Source of the DNA: Chlorohelix sp037138995
GTDB lineage: Bacteria; Chloroflexota; Chloroflexia; Chloroheliales; Chloroheliaceae
Direction: 5' to 3'
Length of the DNA stretch: 64,000 nt
Assembly (NCBI RefSeq): GCF_037138995.1
Contig: NZ_JBAXHI010000002.1
Coordinates: 124,001-188,000, forward strand
The notes below the pieces were generated by a model. The model did no database searches. It was not told where the DNA came from and saw only the letters and a program-made list of their open reading frames with translations. The translations under genes were made by a program, and so were the position numbers. Position 1 is the first letter of the stretch. Every line of letters starts with the position of its first letter. Positions 8,494 to 18,379 of this stretch are shown here, in pieces.

Positions 8494-9435
8494 TTACTGA
8501 GCGAAAGCCTTCCGTAGCTCGGCTGCAACATCGGCATGGGCTTTACGCGCCAAATCAATTTTGGCAGCCATACCCCAGAAACCGTGCATTACACCTTCAT
8601 AGGTCAGCACTTTTGCGGGAATACCTTCTACTTTTAGTTTCTCGGCGTATTTGACCCCTTCATCGTAAAGCGGGTCGTATTGCGCCAACACTATTAGTCC
8701 CGGAGGCATATCCTCAAAATCGGCAGCCGTTAAAGGCGCGGCATACGCATTCTGCGAGTCTTCGGTACGTCCTAGATAACTATCCCAGTAAATTTTCATT
8801 GCCTCGGCGGTAAGAAAATAGCCTGTACCATGCTCTTTGTATGAATTTGTGCCGGGATAATAAAAATCTACCACCGGATAAATCAGCACTTGGTAAAAAA
8901 TCGGAGGAAGATTTCCGCGGTCACGCGCTGCTACACAGGCAGAGGCTGCCAAGTTTCCGCCCGAGCTATCGCCACCTACCGCAATCCTGTCCGGGTCTAT
9001 TCCCAGACTGGCAGCATTATCATAAACCCATTTGGTAGCATTATAGCTTTGCTCCATCGCTACCGGGAAAGGATATTCTGGCGACAAGCTATATTCCACC
9101 GAAATGACCTTGCAGTCTGCCAAATTAGCCAAAGTTCGGCAAGGGGCTTCGTGAGTCTCGATACTGCCAAAACGCCAGCCTCCACCATGGAAATAAACCA
9201 GCGCGGGCATTTTGGGTTTGTTGGAGGGGGTATATATCCGTATCTTTACATTACCGCTATGAGTTGTAATGGTACGATCCTCGGTTTTGTAAATCGGTTC
9301 AGGGGGTCCTGCCAACTCAACAAAGGTTCTAAGCGCGTATTTGCGACCTTCTTCGGGGGTCATAAGATAGCGCGGTGTTACGCCTGAAGCGAGTAACTCG
9401 TCCATCAAGGCTTTAGATTGTGGCTCCAACGGCAT
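8494..9435 (-). CDS. Alpha/beta hydrolase, hormone-sensitive-lipase family esterase
   Basis: A 313-residue carboxylesterase of the HSL family (family IV). The oxyanion-hole motif HGGGWRFG is at about residues 84-91, the nucleophile serine is in GDSSGGNLA near residue 155, the acid is in QYDPLYDEG near 254, and the catalytic histidine in VMHGFWG near 285. These enzymes hydrolyse short-chain acyl esters in the cytoplasm. The ATG follows GAGGAG at a good distance. It is transcribed in the same direction as the large membrane protein that ends 20 bases away on the upstream side, so it may be the last gene of that transcript. Natural substrate unknown. Confidence 0.9.
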   Translation of the reverse strand: MPLEPQSKALMDELLASGVTPRYLMTPEEGRKYALRTFVELAGPPEPIYKTEDRTITTHSGNVKIRIYTPSNKPKMPALVYFHGGGWRFGSIETHEAPCRTLANLADCKVISVEYSLSPEYPFPVAMEQSYNATKWVYDNAASLGIDPDRIAVGGDSSGGNLAASACVAARDRGNLPPIFYQVLIYPVVDFYYPGTNSYKEHGTGYFLTAEAMKIYWDSYLGRTEDSQNAYAAPLTAADFEDMPPGLIVLAQYDPLYDEGVKYAEKLKVEGIPAKVLTYEGVMHGFWGMAAKIDLARKAHADVAAELRKAFAQ

Positions 9436-9454
9436 TCTTCTGTCTCCTCTTTTT

Positions 9455-12400
9455 TTAGCGACCGCTTAAAACGCGGATGCGATCGGCGGAACGATTTGCC
9501 CAAAAATCATTGGTATTAGGTGCATTTTGCATAACGTAATTATAAGCGTTGATTGCCTCTTGGCGTTTATTCAGTTTCTCATAAAATTCGCCAAGATGAT
9601 ATGCCGCTTCAACAAATTTCGGATTAAGTTGTAAGGCTATATTATATTCTTTTATTGCTTCGTCGTTTTGTTCTGCTGCTGCTAGACCCATCGCATATTT
9701 ATTATGTCCTGCAACATTCTGGGGGGCGCGTATTGTTGGTTCTTTCCAAGCAGACAATGCTTTTTCACTCTCGCCCATTGCCGAGAAAATATCACCTAGC
9801 ACGTGATACGGATTGACTTCATTCGGTACAATTCTTATTACTTCTATCAGTTGTTGCGCTGCTTCCTGTAAATCACCTCTTTTGAAATAGTAAACGCCTA
9901 AATCATAGTGGGACTGATAATCCAGCGGGTTGCGTTTTACCGCATCTAGCAGCCTACCGAGTTTTGGGTCGGTGGTAATGGTCTGACCCGGATTAGCGGC
10001 AGCGGCGGCGGGGTCAACTATGCCAGAACGCCCGCGTGGCGTTACTTTCAGCACTGTAACTCCGGGGTTCTGGTACGCTACTTCCAACAAACTCATGCTC
10101 ACCATCTTGTCGAATTTGTTAAGCCCTGCATCACTTACCAGTGGGTCGTAACAAGTCGGGGTGGTTGAACGGATTGTCTCACCCAATTCGCCCGGATAAC
10201 AGGAGCGAAATACATCCGACTCGCGTTCGATAATACCAAGATGAATATAGGTGATGTGGTAATAATTTATTAAGCTAAGCGCTGATTCAATATCTGCCGT
10301 ATCGTATATATCATGAATGTCGCCAGAACCGCCGCCGTTGCCGCTACGTTTCCAGACTTGCAAATCGTAATGCTGTTGGGATTCATGGTGGTCGTATCCT
10401 AGCACAATTGGCAAGCCCGTATTTATAGCAATCCAACTGCCATTTCCCCGATAGGGCCAAATGCTTGCCTGTAGCACTACCGGCGTACCCTGTATTTTAT
10501 CGTAGAATTCGTGCAGGGATTGTGCCTCATATAACATATCAAAAGATTTGCCAAGAGGCATATTGGGCATACCCATCACTTGGCGCAAAGTATCAAAATA
10601 AGCGCGTCCGTCCAGAGTAGTAGCAGGCAATGGGTTTTCCATACGTTCGGCAATGCGAGTCGGCGTTACTAGAATTGCATACAATGAACTGGCAATAGCC
10701 AGCATCGTGGCTGCGCCTATCCACAGGAAGCGTACTGCAAGGCGCAACTTGCCAACACGGCGTTCCACATCCGACCAGCGGGGCGCAATCCAGTTCGTCC
10801 ATAATACATATGTAGCGAAAGCCGAAGCCAACGCTAACATTGTCCAAGCTTGATAATAAAACTTGAAAATTGAGTTGGCGCGTTCCCGATAACTGGTGGC
10901 AAAATCATCCGCCAGATAAACTACTTCCAATCCGGCAATTATACAAAACGCTGCTAGAATCATCAGCTTTGCGAAAAGGTTGGCAGGATTGCGAGCATGC
11001 GCCGACTGTTCGGGGTCGGGGTCATAAGCTCGCCCGAAAATCAGGAATAAGAATGCCAATGCCAGAAAGCCCATAGTAGCAAAGCTCGCCCAGCGAGGTC
11101 CGGTGTGGGTTATGCCGGGTCCTGCTTTCTGGCAGAAAACGGACTCGAATTTACATTCCATTGTGACAGGAAAAAACCATGCGATAACCATGACCACGCC
11201 CACTAATCCCAACGCAATTATCCATGGGACGCTATAACGGTTATAACTGCTTGGGTTGGTTTCGGGCTGTCTTTCGGGGGAACTACTTTCGCCCATTTCT
11301 GTTTCAAGGCTACTTCCAGTGCCTACTATTGCAAAAGCTAGTTCGGCTCGCGCCGGTTTTAGCGTTGCTGGCTGTGCTACAAAAGGGTCGTCCAGTTCTT
11401 CTTCCAATTTATAACTGGCTTTACTGTCTTTAGTGGGTGCAGTTTTCCAACCTTTTCTCCAACTTAACCAACGCCAATAACTCCATACCGCGTAGGAAAT
11501 AACGAAAAAGAGAGGCATTAACCAGAAGAAGATTATTTGCCCGAAATCGGAATAGAGGCTGGTTAGTTTAACTTCGCTGTACAACGCCTGATATTTGTTA
11601 AAGAAGTTGCTATACATCAGGAAGGCGGAATATACAATTAAGCCAGTGGTTACTCCCGCTGCTGCCAGTTCTACCAGCAGATTCAGAGGACGGAATCTTG
11701 GGGTTTGCTCATCCGCTTCATTCTCGCTTACTGTCGGTTTGTAAGGTCGCCGGAAGAAAGCAAAGACCAGCGACATGAAGATAACCATAATATAGGTTGG
11801 CAAATCCCAAATATTGGTAGCGCCAATCAAGCCGATTACTACCGCAAACAGTAAGGGTATTAGCAGGGTGCCGTCCAGCGCATACCAGAGGCGTTTTATA
11901 AGCCTTATAGGCGGAGAATAGCCAGTATCATCATAACCCGTCCAATTCGCCGAAATAAGGTTCAACGCCAATGCCAACAACAAAAGGGTAAAGGGTAGCG
12001 CAATCAGGTGTGCGTGTAGGTCGGCATACAGGAAGCTGAAATATGGGAACTCGTTGATGGTATCGGGAATAACTCGCGTGCTACGGAAATAATCATAAGC
12101 GCGTAATTGCTCTGCCCGTACCGGGTAGATATTAAGGGCATTGATTAGTTCGGCGAAGGCGCGATTATGCTGTAAAAGCTGTACCAATCCATCAATATTT
12201 GCCGCGATTGCCAACGCAAATGCCCCAAATATACCTGTCCACATCGGACCCGCTTTGCTTAAATCATCCGGTGAAATTTCATGCGGATGAATTTCAAGCT
12301 TTCCACGTAATTTTGAAGCATTTGCCCAGTTATTGCCCAGATACCTCGCTCTCCGCGCTCGCCATTGTTGGTAAATACGCGCAAGATTAAAGGAAATGGA

Positions 12401-15280
12401 AAAACCGCCCGATAATACAAAAGCATATAACAAGGGGATTGCCAGATTAAAGGCGATGGAGGTTTGAACTCCGGTGAGTTTAACCCATGTGGAAACTACA
12501 TATTGCCCGTAGTAGTAATAATTCAGATAACCATCGCTAAACCACGGGTCGTAGGGTGGCAGATACGCGCTGCGAACAATTGCGTTGAGTTGCGCGAATT
12601 CCATCGGTTTCTCACCGCCAAAGTAGGGATGCCACAGGTCAGGATTACCCAGCCTTATCAGTACAAATGCCACGAACCCAAGTAGGAAGACCCCTTCCTC
12701 TATTATTATCAGGGCGCGATTGTGTTTCCAGAAGTATGCTAAATCGCTACGATAACGCCACCATAGCCATCCACTGACTACTCCTGACACCGCCAGACAC
12801 ATGTAAACGGTGGAAATGGTGTATTGATACAAGCGCGTTGCCACTACCAAAAAAATAATTAACGCTACCAACGCTGCCCCGATAGGTTTTGCCAGAATGT
12901 AACCTTTGTCGGGCAATCGGCGGAAAGAGCGCAACGCCAAAGGCAACCCGATTAAACCTAAAACTTGAGCCATTACGAACCAGCTAATTACCGCTAACCA
13001 TTGCTGCTCGTTGACAAGCTGATTCCAGCCGTTATCATTGACTTCAGGCTGGCGATCTACCGGCTTGTCCAGCAACAAGCTCTTGCCATTATCCACTCGC
13101 TGAGCATCACCCGTACTTTGTAAAACGCCATCGTTTTGTCGCGCCGGAATAACAGGGAGGTCATCTTTGCCGGGGTAACGTTTGGGAACCCATGGCGCAT
13201 TAATCGAAGGGGCGAAAAGATTGCGATACTCTACTTCAGTTAGCTGAACCTTTTTCTTGAAAATATATACTTTTGGATGGTCATAGACCGAAAAGCTCTC
13301 ATCGGCGGTATCATCGTTAATTTGCCAGCCGACCAACGGAACAGTTGGATAATTTGAAACCTCTTTTGCCAGTTGAAAGCCCAAATCCCCGTTGAAAAGC
13401 ATTTCGTAAAGCTGCGTGGTAACGGGATAACGCCATGGCAGTTTTGGGATGGTGGCATACAGGCGGTTGCTGGATAGGATTATATAATCGGTGTTGCTTA
13501 ATTTGTCTGCCCAGTATTGCGCTATCTCATCGTTGGGGCGGTCTTCGTAACTATTCCAATCGGTATATTGGTATTGCTCCCGGTATTTTGCCTGATTGGG
13601 CAATGAGACCGGCAACGACTCGTCCCACGCTTCACCGCTTAACCTCGCCCCCTCTGGTATATTCTGATAAATCCATTCGCTGGCAGTTATCCGGCTATGC
13701 TCTTGCCCGTAAATCTGTGAGAAGCTAATAGCCCATACCAAGCCCCAACCTATTATAAATACACCAAGCCCAACCACCAAAAATTTCCGCAGCTTGTAGA
13801 GCGTAGCCGTGTTGCTATTCTGCGCCAATAGATATAGGGAAACCAGCAGACGCGCTGCCAATACCAGCGCAACGGGTGTAATCGGTAGCAAATAACGGTT
13901 GAATTTGGCTTCACCTGTAAAGGTAACAAGCATATAGGGTACAAGCCAGCAATAAAGCAGGATTTCCGCTTTGAGCCTGAACCATACCGCATGATATAGC
14001 CCGTAAGCCAACGCCGCTGCCGCCAACACTCCTAGCGGGATACTCAAGCCCCATTGCACCCAATTTCCGAACTGATATAGGAAGGGTATAGTGCCGACAT
14101 ATTGGCGAGTATAGGGATAGTCTGAAATGCCACGCGCCATCCCGTTTTCTGCCACTACCCGGTCAAACCAAGTGGTGAAATCGAGGAAGGCGTAGGGCAT
14201 AGCGATAAACCAAACCACCAGAGTAACTAAGCCGCTCAGTATCAGGTTTACCAGTGTTCTGAGAATAAGGCGCGGACCTAAGCCAATGCTACCAAAACGT
14301 TCTTCTCCGGGTTGACCGCTTAACTTTGGTTTTCCGGCAAATTCGCCGCTGTGTTGCGCTTTTCCGTAAAGCCCGTAGAGCAATGCCGCTACTACCAACG
14401 CTAAGCCTAACGGTAACGCACTAACCTTGCATGCTAGAGCCAGCCCGAAAGCCGCCCCCATCCTTATTGCGCTCCAGCGTGAACCGCTACGCATATGACC
14501 GATAGCTACGAAAACAGTCAGCGTTACAAAAAATGTTAGGGCTACATCGAAGGTCAGGTAATGAGCAAGCTGGATGTCCAACACCGATACCGCTAGAAAA
14601 GCGGACGCGCTCAAGCCGATTGCTGTTCCCGCTTTGCGTCCCAAGCTAGGAGAAAAAGCGCGTCTGCCTAAGAAAAAAGCCAGCAACACCGTTCCCAAGC
14701 TGAACAAAACAGATAGAAACCGCCCTACCAAATACAGGTTGGCATAATTGTTCCATTGTGAACCAAAAACAGAAGCGGCTATCCAGCTTGAAAACTTGAT
14801 GAGGTACATCGGGAGCGAACCATAGGCGAAAAAGCGCGGGTTTAATGGGCTAAAAGCGGCGTTCCAGAAATTAATTGCTTTGTCGGGAACGGGTTGGTCG
14901 GGCACTACTACATTAGCGGGCAACGTGTATTGTTTGCCTTGTATTTTGGCTGCGGTATAAAGCTTTGTTTCTTGCTCGGTAGCGGGGCGTAGGTTTGCTG
15001 CATCATTGGGTATAAAAAACTGCAACCCACCGGGAGGGAAACTCACCGAAGCGCGGGTCTGCCCCAAATTATCATAACCGCCGTTGGTTTGAACTGTCAT
15101 CAGGTTCATAACGCCCTGACCGTTCGATTGCCAAATTATTGCCCGTTCATCGGGATGGAAATACTGTCCCTGATCCCAATCTAGACTTTGAAAGCGGAAA
15201 CTGCCCGCCACCAATAAGATTATAAGCAGGAGACCCCAGACCAATATTTCGCTGCGCTTGTTTTGCCAGAAGTTATTCAT
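9455..15280 (-). CDS. Giant GT39-like / YYY-domain / TPR membrane fusion protein
   Basis: A 1941-residue membrane protein with three parts. Residues of about 1-720 resemble a PMT/ArnT-type (GT39) glycosyltransferase: a signal-anchor helix, then QYFHPDERA in the first outer loop with the acidic pair expected for lipid-linked sugar transfer, and many membrane helices. Residues of about 760-1690 form a second multi-pass module with the motif DGYLNYYYYGQYV near residue 920, the signature of the Chlor_Arch_YYY (DUF2298) family. Residues of about 1780-1941 are four or so tetratricopeptide repeats (YDLGVYYFKRGDLQEAA, AAYHLGEFYEKLNKRQEA). The likely role is extracytoplasmic protein or glycan modification. 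The start has a poor ribosome site. Architecture is clear; the reaction is not. Confidence 0.85.
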   Translation of the reverse strand: MNNFWQNKRSEILVWGLLLIILLVAGSFRFQSLDWDQGQYFHPDERAIIWQSNGQGVMNLMTVQTNGGYDNLGQTRASVSFPPGGLQFFIPNDAANLRPATEQETKLYTAAKIQGKQYTLPANVVVPDQPVPDKAINFWNAAFSPLNPRFFAYGSLPMYLIKFSSWIAASVFGSQWNNYANLYLVGRFLSVLFSLGTVLLAFFLGRRAFSPSLGRKAGTAIGLSASAFLAVSVLDIQLAHYLTFDVALTFFVTLTVFVAIGHMRSGSRWSAIRMGAAFGLALACKVSALPLGLALVVAALLYGLYGKAQHSGEFAGKPKLSGQPGEERFGSIGLGPRLILRTLVNLILSGLVTLVVWFIAMPYAFLDFTTWFDRVVAENGMARGISDYPYTRQYVGTIPFLYQFGNWVQWGLSIPLGVLAAAALAYGLYHAVWFRLKAEILLYCWLVPYMLVTFTGEAKFNRYLLPITPVALVLAARLLVSLYLLAQNSNTATLYKLRKFLVVGLGVFIIGWGLVWAISFSQIYGQEHSRITASEWIYQNIPEGARLSGEAWDESLPVSLPNQAKYREQYQYTDWNSYEDRPNDEIAQYWADKLSNTDYIILSSNRLYATIPKLPWRYPVTTQLYEMLFNGDLGFQLAKEVSNYPTVPLVGWQINDDTADESFSVYDHPKVYIFKKKVQLTEVEYRNLFAPSINAPWVPKRYPGKDDLPVIPARQNDGVLQSTGDAQRVDNGKSLLLDKPVDRQPEVNDNGWNQLVNEQQWLAVISWFVMAQVLGLIGLPLALRSFRRLPDKGYILAKPIGAALVALIIFLVVATRLYQYTISTVYMCLAVSGVVSGWLWWRYRSDLAYFWKHNRALIIIEEGVFLLGFVAFVLIRLGNPDLWHPYFGGEKPMEFAQLNAIVRSAYLPPYDPWFSDGYLNYYYYGQYVVSTWVKLTGVQTSIAFNLAIPLLYAFVLSGGFSISFNLARIYQQWRARRARYLGNNWANASKLRGKLEIHPHEISPDDLSKAGPMWTGIFGAFALAIAANIDGLVQLLQHNRAFAELINALNIYPVRAEQLRAYDYFRSTRVIPDTINEFPYFSFLYADLHAHLIALPFTLLLLALALNLISANWTGYDDTGYSPPIRLIKRLWYALDGTLLIPLLFAVVIGLIGATNIWDLPTYIMVIFMSLVFAFFRRPYKPTVSENEADEQTPRFRPLNLLVELAAAGVTTGLIVYSAFLMYSNFFNKYQALYSEVKLTSLYSDFGQIIFFWLMPLFFVISYAVWSYWRWLSWRKGWKTAPTKDSKASYKLEEELDDPFVAQPATLKPARAELAFAIVGTGSSLETEMGESSSPERQPETNPSSYNRYSVPWIIALGLVGVVMVIAWFFPVTMECKFESVFCQKAGPGITHTGPRWASFATMGFLALAFLFLIFGRAYDPDPEQSAHARNPANLFAKLMILAAFCIIAGLEVVYLADDFATSYRERANSIFKFYYQAWTMLALASAFATYVLWTNWIAPRWSDVERRVGKLRLAVRFLWIGAATMLAIASSLYAILVTPTRIAERMENPLPATTLDGRAYFDTLRQVMGMPNMPLGKSFDMLYEAQSLHEFYDKIQGTPVVLQASIWPYRGNGSWIAINTGLPIVLGYDHHESQQHYDLQVWKRSGNGGGSGDIHDIYDTADIESALSLINYYHITYIHLGIIERESDVFRSCYPGELGETIRSTTPTCYDPLVSDAGLNKFDKMVSMSLLEVAYQNPGVTVLKVTPRGRSGIVDPAAAAANPGQTITTDPKLGRLLDAVKRNPLDYQSHYDLGVYYFKRGDLQEAAQQLIEVIRIVPNEVNPYHVLGDIFSAMGESEKALSAWKEPTIRAPQNVAGHNKYAMGLAAAEQNDEAIKEYNIALQLNPKFVEAAYHLGEFYEKLNKRQEAINAYNYVMQNAPNTNDFWANRSADRIRVLSGR

Positions 15281-15701
15281 TTACTATAGGTGTCGGATTA
15301 ATGTTTGAACTAGCAGTGATGAGCATGCCATTACATATATGGAGAACAACATGCCAAACGTTAATGTTTCAGCACATTCTATACTACAAAGCCGCGCTCG
15401 GCAATTCAGCCTAAACAAAGCTCGGCTTTGCCCATTTTTGCAAATCGGAAAATGCTCGAATTGTTCAGGGAGAGCGAAACTATTTTGCATTTCAGGTTGG
15501 CGGGACATATTGCCTATTTGTGTTAGTTACGGTCGTATTATGGGCAAAGTAAAGGGTTGTGAAACATGTTAAAATTAATGGAAGAGGGTAGCAAAAAGAG
15601 TTTATAACCTAACATTAAATAAAGACAGTTTGTAACTTTTACTCAAATGCCCCATTATTCAAAAACAAACTTTATTTTGAAAAAGAGAGGTGTGAGATTT
15701 A
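15281..15701. other. Divergent promoter region
   Basis: About 420 bases separate the divergent giant membrane protein gene and the C26 amidotransferase gene. The right part is AT-rich and should hold the plus-strand promoter. One small cysteine-containing frame (15351-15572) is listed separately as doubtful. No hairpin terminator or tRNA was seen. Confidence 0.5.
15351..15572 (+). CDS. Doubtful small Cys-rich protein
   Basis: A 73-codon frame whose ATG is preceded by GGAG at 6 bases. The product has basic residues and seven cysteines, including GKCSNCSG near residue 33 and a terminal CETC, so a metal-binding mini-protein is possible. No family is recognised, the minus strand is also open over much of the same stretch, and base composition does not settle which, if either, is coding. 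Confidence 0.22.
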   Translation: MPNVNVSAHSILQSRARQFSLNKARLCPFLQIGKCSNCSGRAKLFCISGWRDILPICVSYGRIMGKVKGCETC

Positions 15702-16475
15702 ATGTCGCTCTTCCACAACACCGAAATTTCACCGCTAATCGGTATTCCATGCGGTCGTATGCTACAACCGAACGGCACATATCGGCATGCTATCAGTAAC
15801 ACTTATATCGAGGCTGTGATAGCCTCCGGCGGTTCACCCGTTCTAATCCCTGCCAGCGCAGATACCAAAGCGATTTATGCAATTTATCGAAAGCTCGATG
15901 GCTTGCTACTATCAGGCGGAGATGATATAAATCCGGTTCGTTATGGCGAAGAATTAAATGGAACCGAGGCAATGGACGATTTGCGTGATGAGACGGAACT
16001 TTGGATTACCCAACGCGCAGTTGAAGATGGTTTGCCGATACTTGGTATTTGCCGAGGGCAGCAGGTTTTGAATGTTGCTATGGGCGGTACGCTTTATCAG
16101 GATATATCCTCTCAAATTCCCGGCGAACCGCTAGACCATCGATTGAGTTTTAATAAACAACAACGCGATTACATTGCCCATCCGGTTGTATTAGAGCAGG
16201 GCTGCCGTCTTGCCAAATTGTGTGGAACTACCCATTTGGAAGTAAATACTCTACATCACCAAGCGGTTAAAACTCCCGGTAAAGGGCTGCGAGTGGTCGG
16301 TTTTGCGCGGGATGGTGTGGCGGAAGCATTGGAAAGCGAAAATGAAGCGCACTGGATATTTTCAGTTCAATCACACCCGGAAGAACTCTGGGAAAAACAT
16401 GCGTGGGCTTCGGTACTGCTAGGTGAATTTGTAGCCGTTGCCCGACAACGTGCAGGGAGTTTAACAGGTTTTTAG
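15702..16475 (+). CDS. Gamma-glutamyl-gamma-aminobutyrate hydrolase-like (peptidase C26)
   Basis: A 257-residue class I glutamine-amidotransferase-fold hydrolase of the C26/PuuD group. It begins with SPLIGIPCGR, has the LLLSGGDDINPVRYGE substrate loop, the nucleophile cysteine in GICRGQQVLN (about residue 116), and the histidine-glutamate pair in QSHPEE (about 223). Members cleave gamma-glutamyl bonds, for example in putrescine or peptidoglycan-related catabolism. AGAGGTG precedes the ATG. The next gene, murI, starts 2 bases after its stop, so the two are co-transcribed; this link to glutamate metabolism fits a role in recovering glutamate. The exact substrate cannot be told. Confidence 0.88.
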   Translation: MSLFHNTEISPLIGIPCGRMLQPNGTYRHAISNTYIEAVIASGGSPVLIPASADTKAIYAIYRKLDGLLLSGGDDINPVRYGEELNGTEAMDDLRDETELWITQRAVEDGLPILGICRGQQVLNVAMGGTLYQDISSQIPGEPLDHRLSFNKQQRDYIAHPVVLEQGCRLAKLCGTTHLEVNTLHHQAVKTPGKGLRVVGFARDGVAEALESENEAHWIFSVQSHPEELWEKHAWASVLLGEFVAVARQRAGSLTGF

Positions 16476-16477
16476 CT

Positions 16478-17287
16478 ATGGCGGAAGCGCATGACCCAAT
16501 AGGAATACTGGATTCAGGCGTAGGCGGTCTTTCTGTACTACGAGAAATCCGAAAGCTTCTACCCTACGAGGATTTCCTCTATTATGCCGATAGCGCCAAT
16601 TGCCCCTATGGAATTCGCTCCCCAGAAGAGATTCGCAAATTAACACAAAGGGTAGCAACTATTCTGCTAGAAAGAGGCGCAAAAGCGTTGGTAATTGCCT
16701 GTAACACTGCCAGTACCCATTCTGTAGCGTACTTGCGGCAACTTTGGTTGCAAATACCGATTGTGGGGATGGTTCCGGCTGTAAAGCCTGCCGCAGGTTA
16801 TACACGCAATGGTGTTGTCGGTGTGCTTGCCACCGAAGCAACCAGTCGCGCCCCGGCTTTACAGGATGTGATTGAACGCTTTGCCGGAGATAAAAAGGTG
16901 TTGATAAGCGCCCCTCCCGGTTTGGTTGAGCTAGTAGAGTCTGGTAATACGGAGTCAGCCGAGACATGCGCCATTCTTAAAACCCATCTCGACCCTCTTG
17001 TAGCACAAGGCGTTGATGCTTTGGTACTTGGCTGCACTCATTTTCCATTTTTGCGTCCCCTGATTGAGTCGATATATGGTGATAAACTTCTGGTAATAGA
17101 CAGCGGCGAGGCAGTAGCCCGCCAAACTTGCCGGATACTAGAAAATAATGGTTTGCTCAATTTGAAAGCCACCTCCGGCACGCTTACTATTTTTACCAGT
17201 GGAAACTCTCAGCAAGTAGGTGTAATTACACAGAAGTTATTGAAGATGGATTCTGTACCTGCGGTCAAATTTATCATCAAATCTTAA
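16478..17287 (+). CDS. murI: Glutamate racemase
   Basis: MurI interconverts L- and D-glutamate, supplying D-Glu for peptidoglycan. The 269-residue protein shows the family hallmarks in order: GILDSGVGGLSVLREI at the N-terminus, YYADSANCPYG, the first catalytic cysteine in ACNTAS (about residue 75), and the second in GCTHFPFL (about 186). It starts directly after the C26 amidotransferase gene. Together with the MurT/GatD pair further right, it indicates a normal peptidoglycan wall. The GT2 gene downstream is 115 bases away and may have its own promoter. Confidence 0.95.
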   Translation: MAEAHDPIGILDSGVGGLSVLREIRKLLPYEDFLYYADSANCPYGIRSPEEIRKLTQRVATILLERGAKALVIACNTASTHSVAYLRQLWLQIPIVGMVPAVKPAAGYTRNGVVGVLATEATSRAPALQDVIERFAGDKKVLISAPPGLVELVESGNTESAETCAILKTHLDPLVAQGVDALVLGCTHFPFLRPLIESIYGDKLLVIDSGEAVARQTCRILENNGLLNLKATSGTLTIFTSGNSQQVGVITQKLLKMDSVPAVKFIIKS

Positions 17288-17402
17288 GTTTCAAAACTTG
17301 ACCATTTAGCGCTAAAATTTTTATAATAAAGATACTAAGATTTGTGCAAAAGTTTGGAATTGATATAGGATTATTGCTCATTAGCAGGAATTTGGAGAAG
17401 TC

Positions 17403-18206
17403 GTGACAGAAACAATGGAAAAGATTAAGTCTTCTGAATCTACCACAAAACGTCCCAGCATATCGGTATTTTTCCCGGCTTATAATGATGGTGGCACTAT
17501 TGCCAGTATGGCTCTGTCAGCGATGCTGACTTGCCGTCGGCTGACAGATGATTATGAAGTCATTGTGATTAATGACGGTAGCAAGGATTATACCCCTGAG
17601 ATTCTGGATGAATTGGGTAGGGTTTATCCTGAGCATGTGCGTATTGTTCATCATAAGAAAAACCGAGGATACGGCGGCGCTCTAAAGAGCGGTTTTGCTT
17701 CTGCCACCAAAGACCTTGTTTTTTATACCGATGGCGATGCCCAGTATGACCCTCACGAACTGGAATTATTGCTTGAAAAGATGACACCGGGCGTTGATAT
17801 TGTCAACGGCTTCAAGATTTCTCGTAGCGACCCCTTGCATCGGCTTATTATCGGACGGATTTATCACTTGACGGTCAAGTTTCTTTTTGGACTGAAGATT
17901 AGCGATACCGATTGCGATTTCCGCCTGATACGGCGCAGTTGTTTTGAAGATATAGAACTGACCAGCAATAGCGGTACAATTGCGCTCGAATTAGTTAAAA
18001 AGCTACAAGATGCCGGATTTAACTTTGTCGAAGTGCCGGTTCACCATTTCCACCGTGCCTACGGTAAAAGCCAATTTTTCAATTTCCCTCGCCTGTGGCG
18101 AACCGCAGTTAATCTCCTAACGCTGTGGTGGCAACTAGAAATTAGACGTGAGCATAAAAAATACCAACAACAGCGTATAAAAGAACGCGCATTGTCGGGA
18201 AAATAA
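17403..18206 (+). CDS. Family 2 glycosyltransferase, DPM1/polyprenyl-phosphate type
   Basis: A 267-residue GT2 enzyme. It opens with SVFFPAYNDGGTI, has VINDGSKDYTPEIL, then the metal-binding DGDAQYDP near residues 109-116, and the DCDFRLIRR motif near 178, all typical of dolichyl/polyprenyl-phosphate mannosyl- or glucosyltransferases. These load a sugar onto a lipid carrier at the inner face of the membrane and would feed GT-C enzymes such as the two membrane proteins encoded to the left. No C-terminal membrane helices are present. I used the GTG start because GGAG lies 6 bases before it; an ATG four codons in is an alternative. A terminator follows. Confidence 0.85.
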   Translation: MTETMEKIKSSESTTKRPSISVFFPAYNDGGTIASMALSAMLTCRRLTDDYEVIVINDGSKDYTPEILDELGRVYPEHVRIVHHKKNRGYGGALKSGFASATKDLVFYTDGDAQYDPHELELLLEKMTPGVDIVNGFKISRSDPLHRLIIGRIYHLTVKFLFGLKISDTDCDFRLIRRSCFEDIELTSNSGTIALELVKKLQDAGFNFVEVPVHHFHRAYGKSQFFNFPRLWRTAVNLLTLWWQLEIRREHKKYQQQRIKERALSGK

Positions 18207-18212
18207 ATATTT

Positions 18213-18250
18213 ACAGCCGGTATTATGAACAACCGGCTGTTTTGTTATTT
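18213..18250 (+). terminator. Terminator after GT2 gene
   Basis: Arms ACAGCCGGT (18213-18221) and ACCGGCTGT (18232-18240) pair perfectly around a 10-base loop, followed by TTTGTTATTT. It sits 7 bases after the stop codon. Confidence 0.85.
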
Positions 18251-18379
18251 CTTAATCCCCTAATTAATCTTGTGAATAGGAGTAACCTGCTGGGTTAGCC
18301 TTGCCTATTATTGGGCATATTGCCGTATAATGATTTATGCCAATAATTTATTGTATATTCATTTATAGAAAACTAATTG

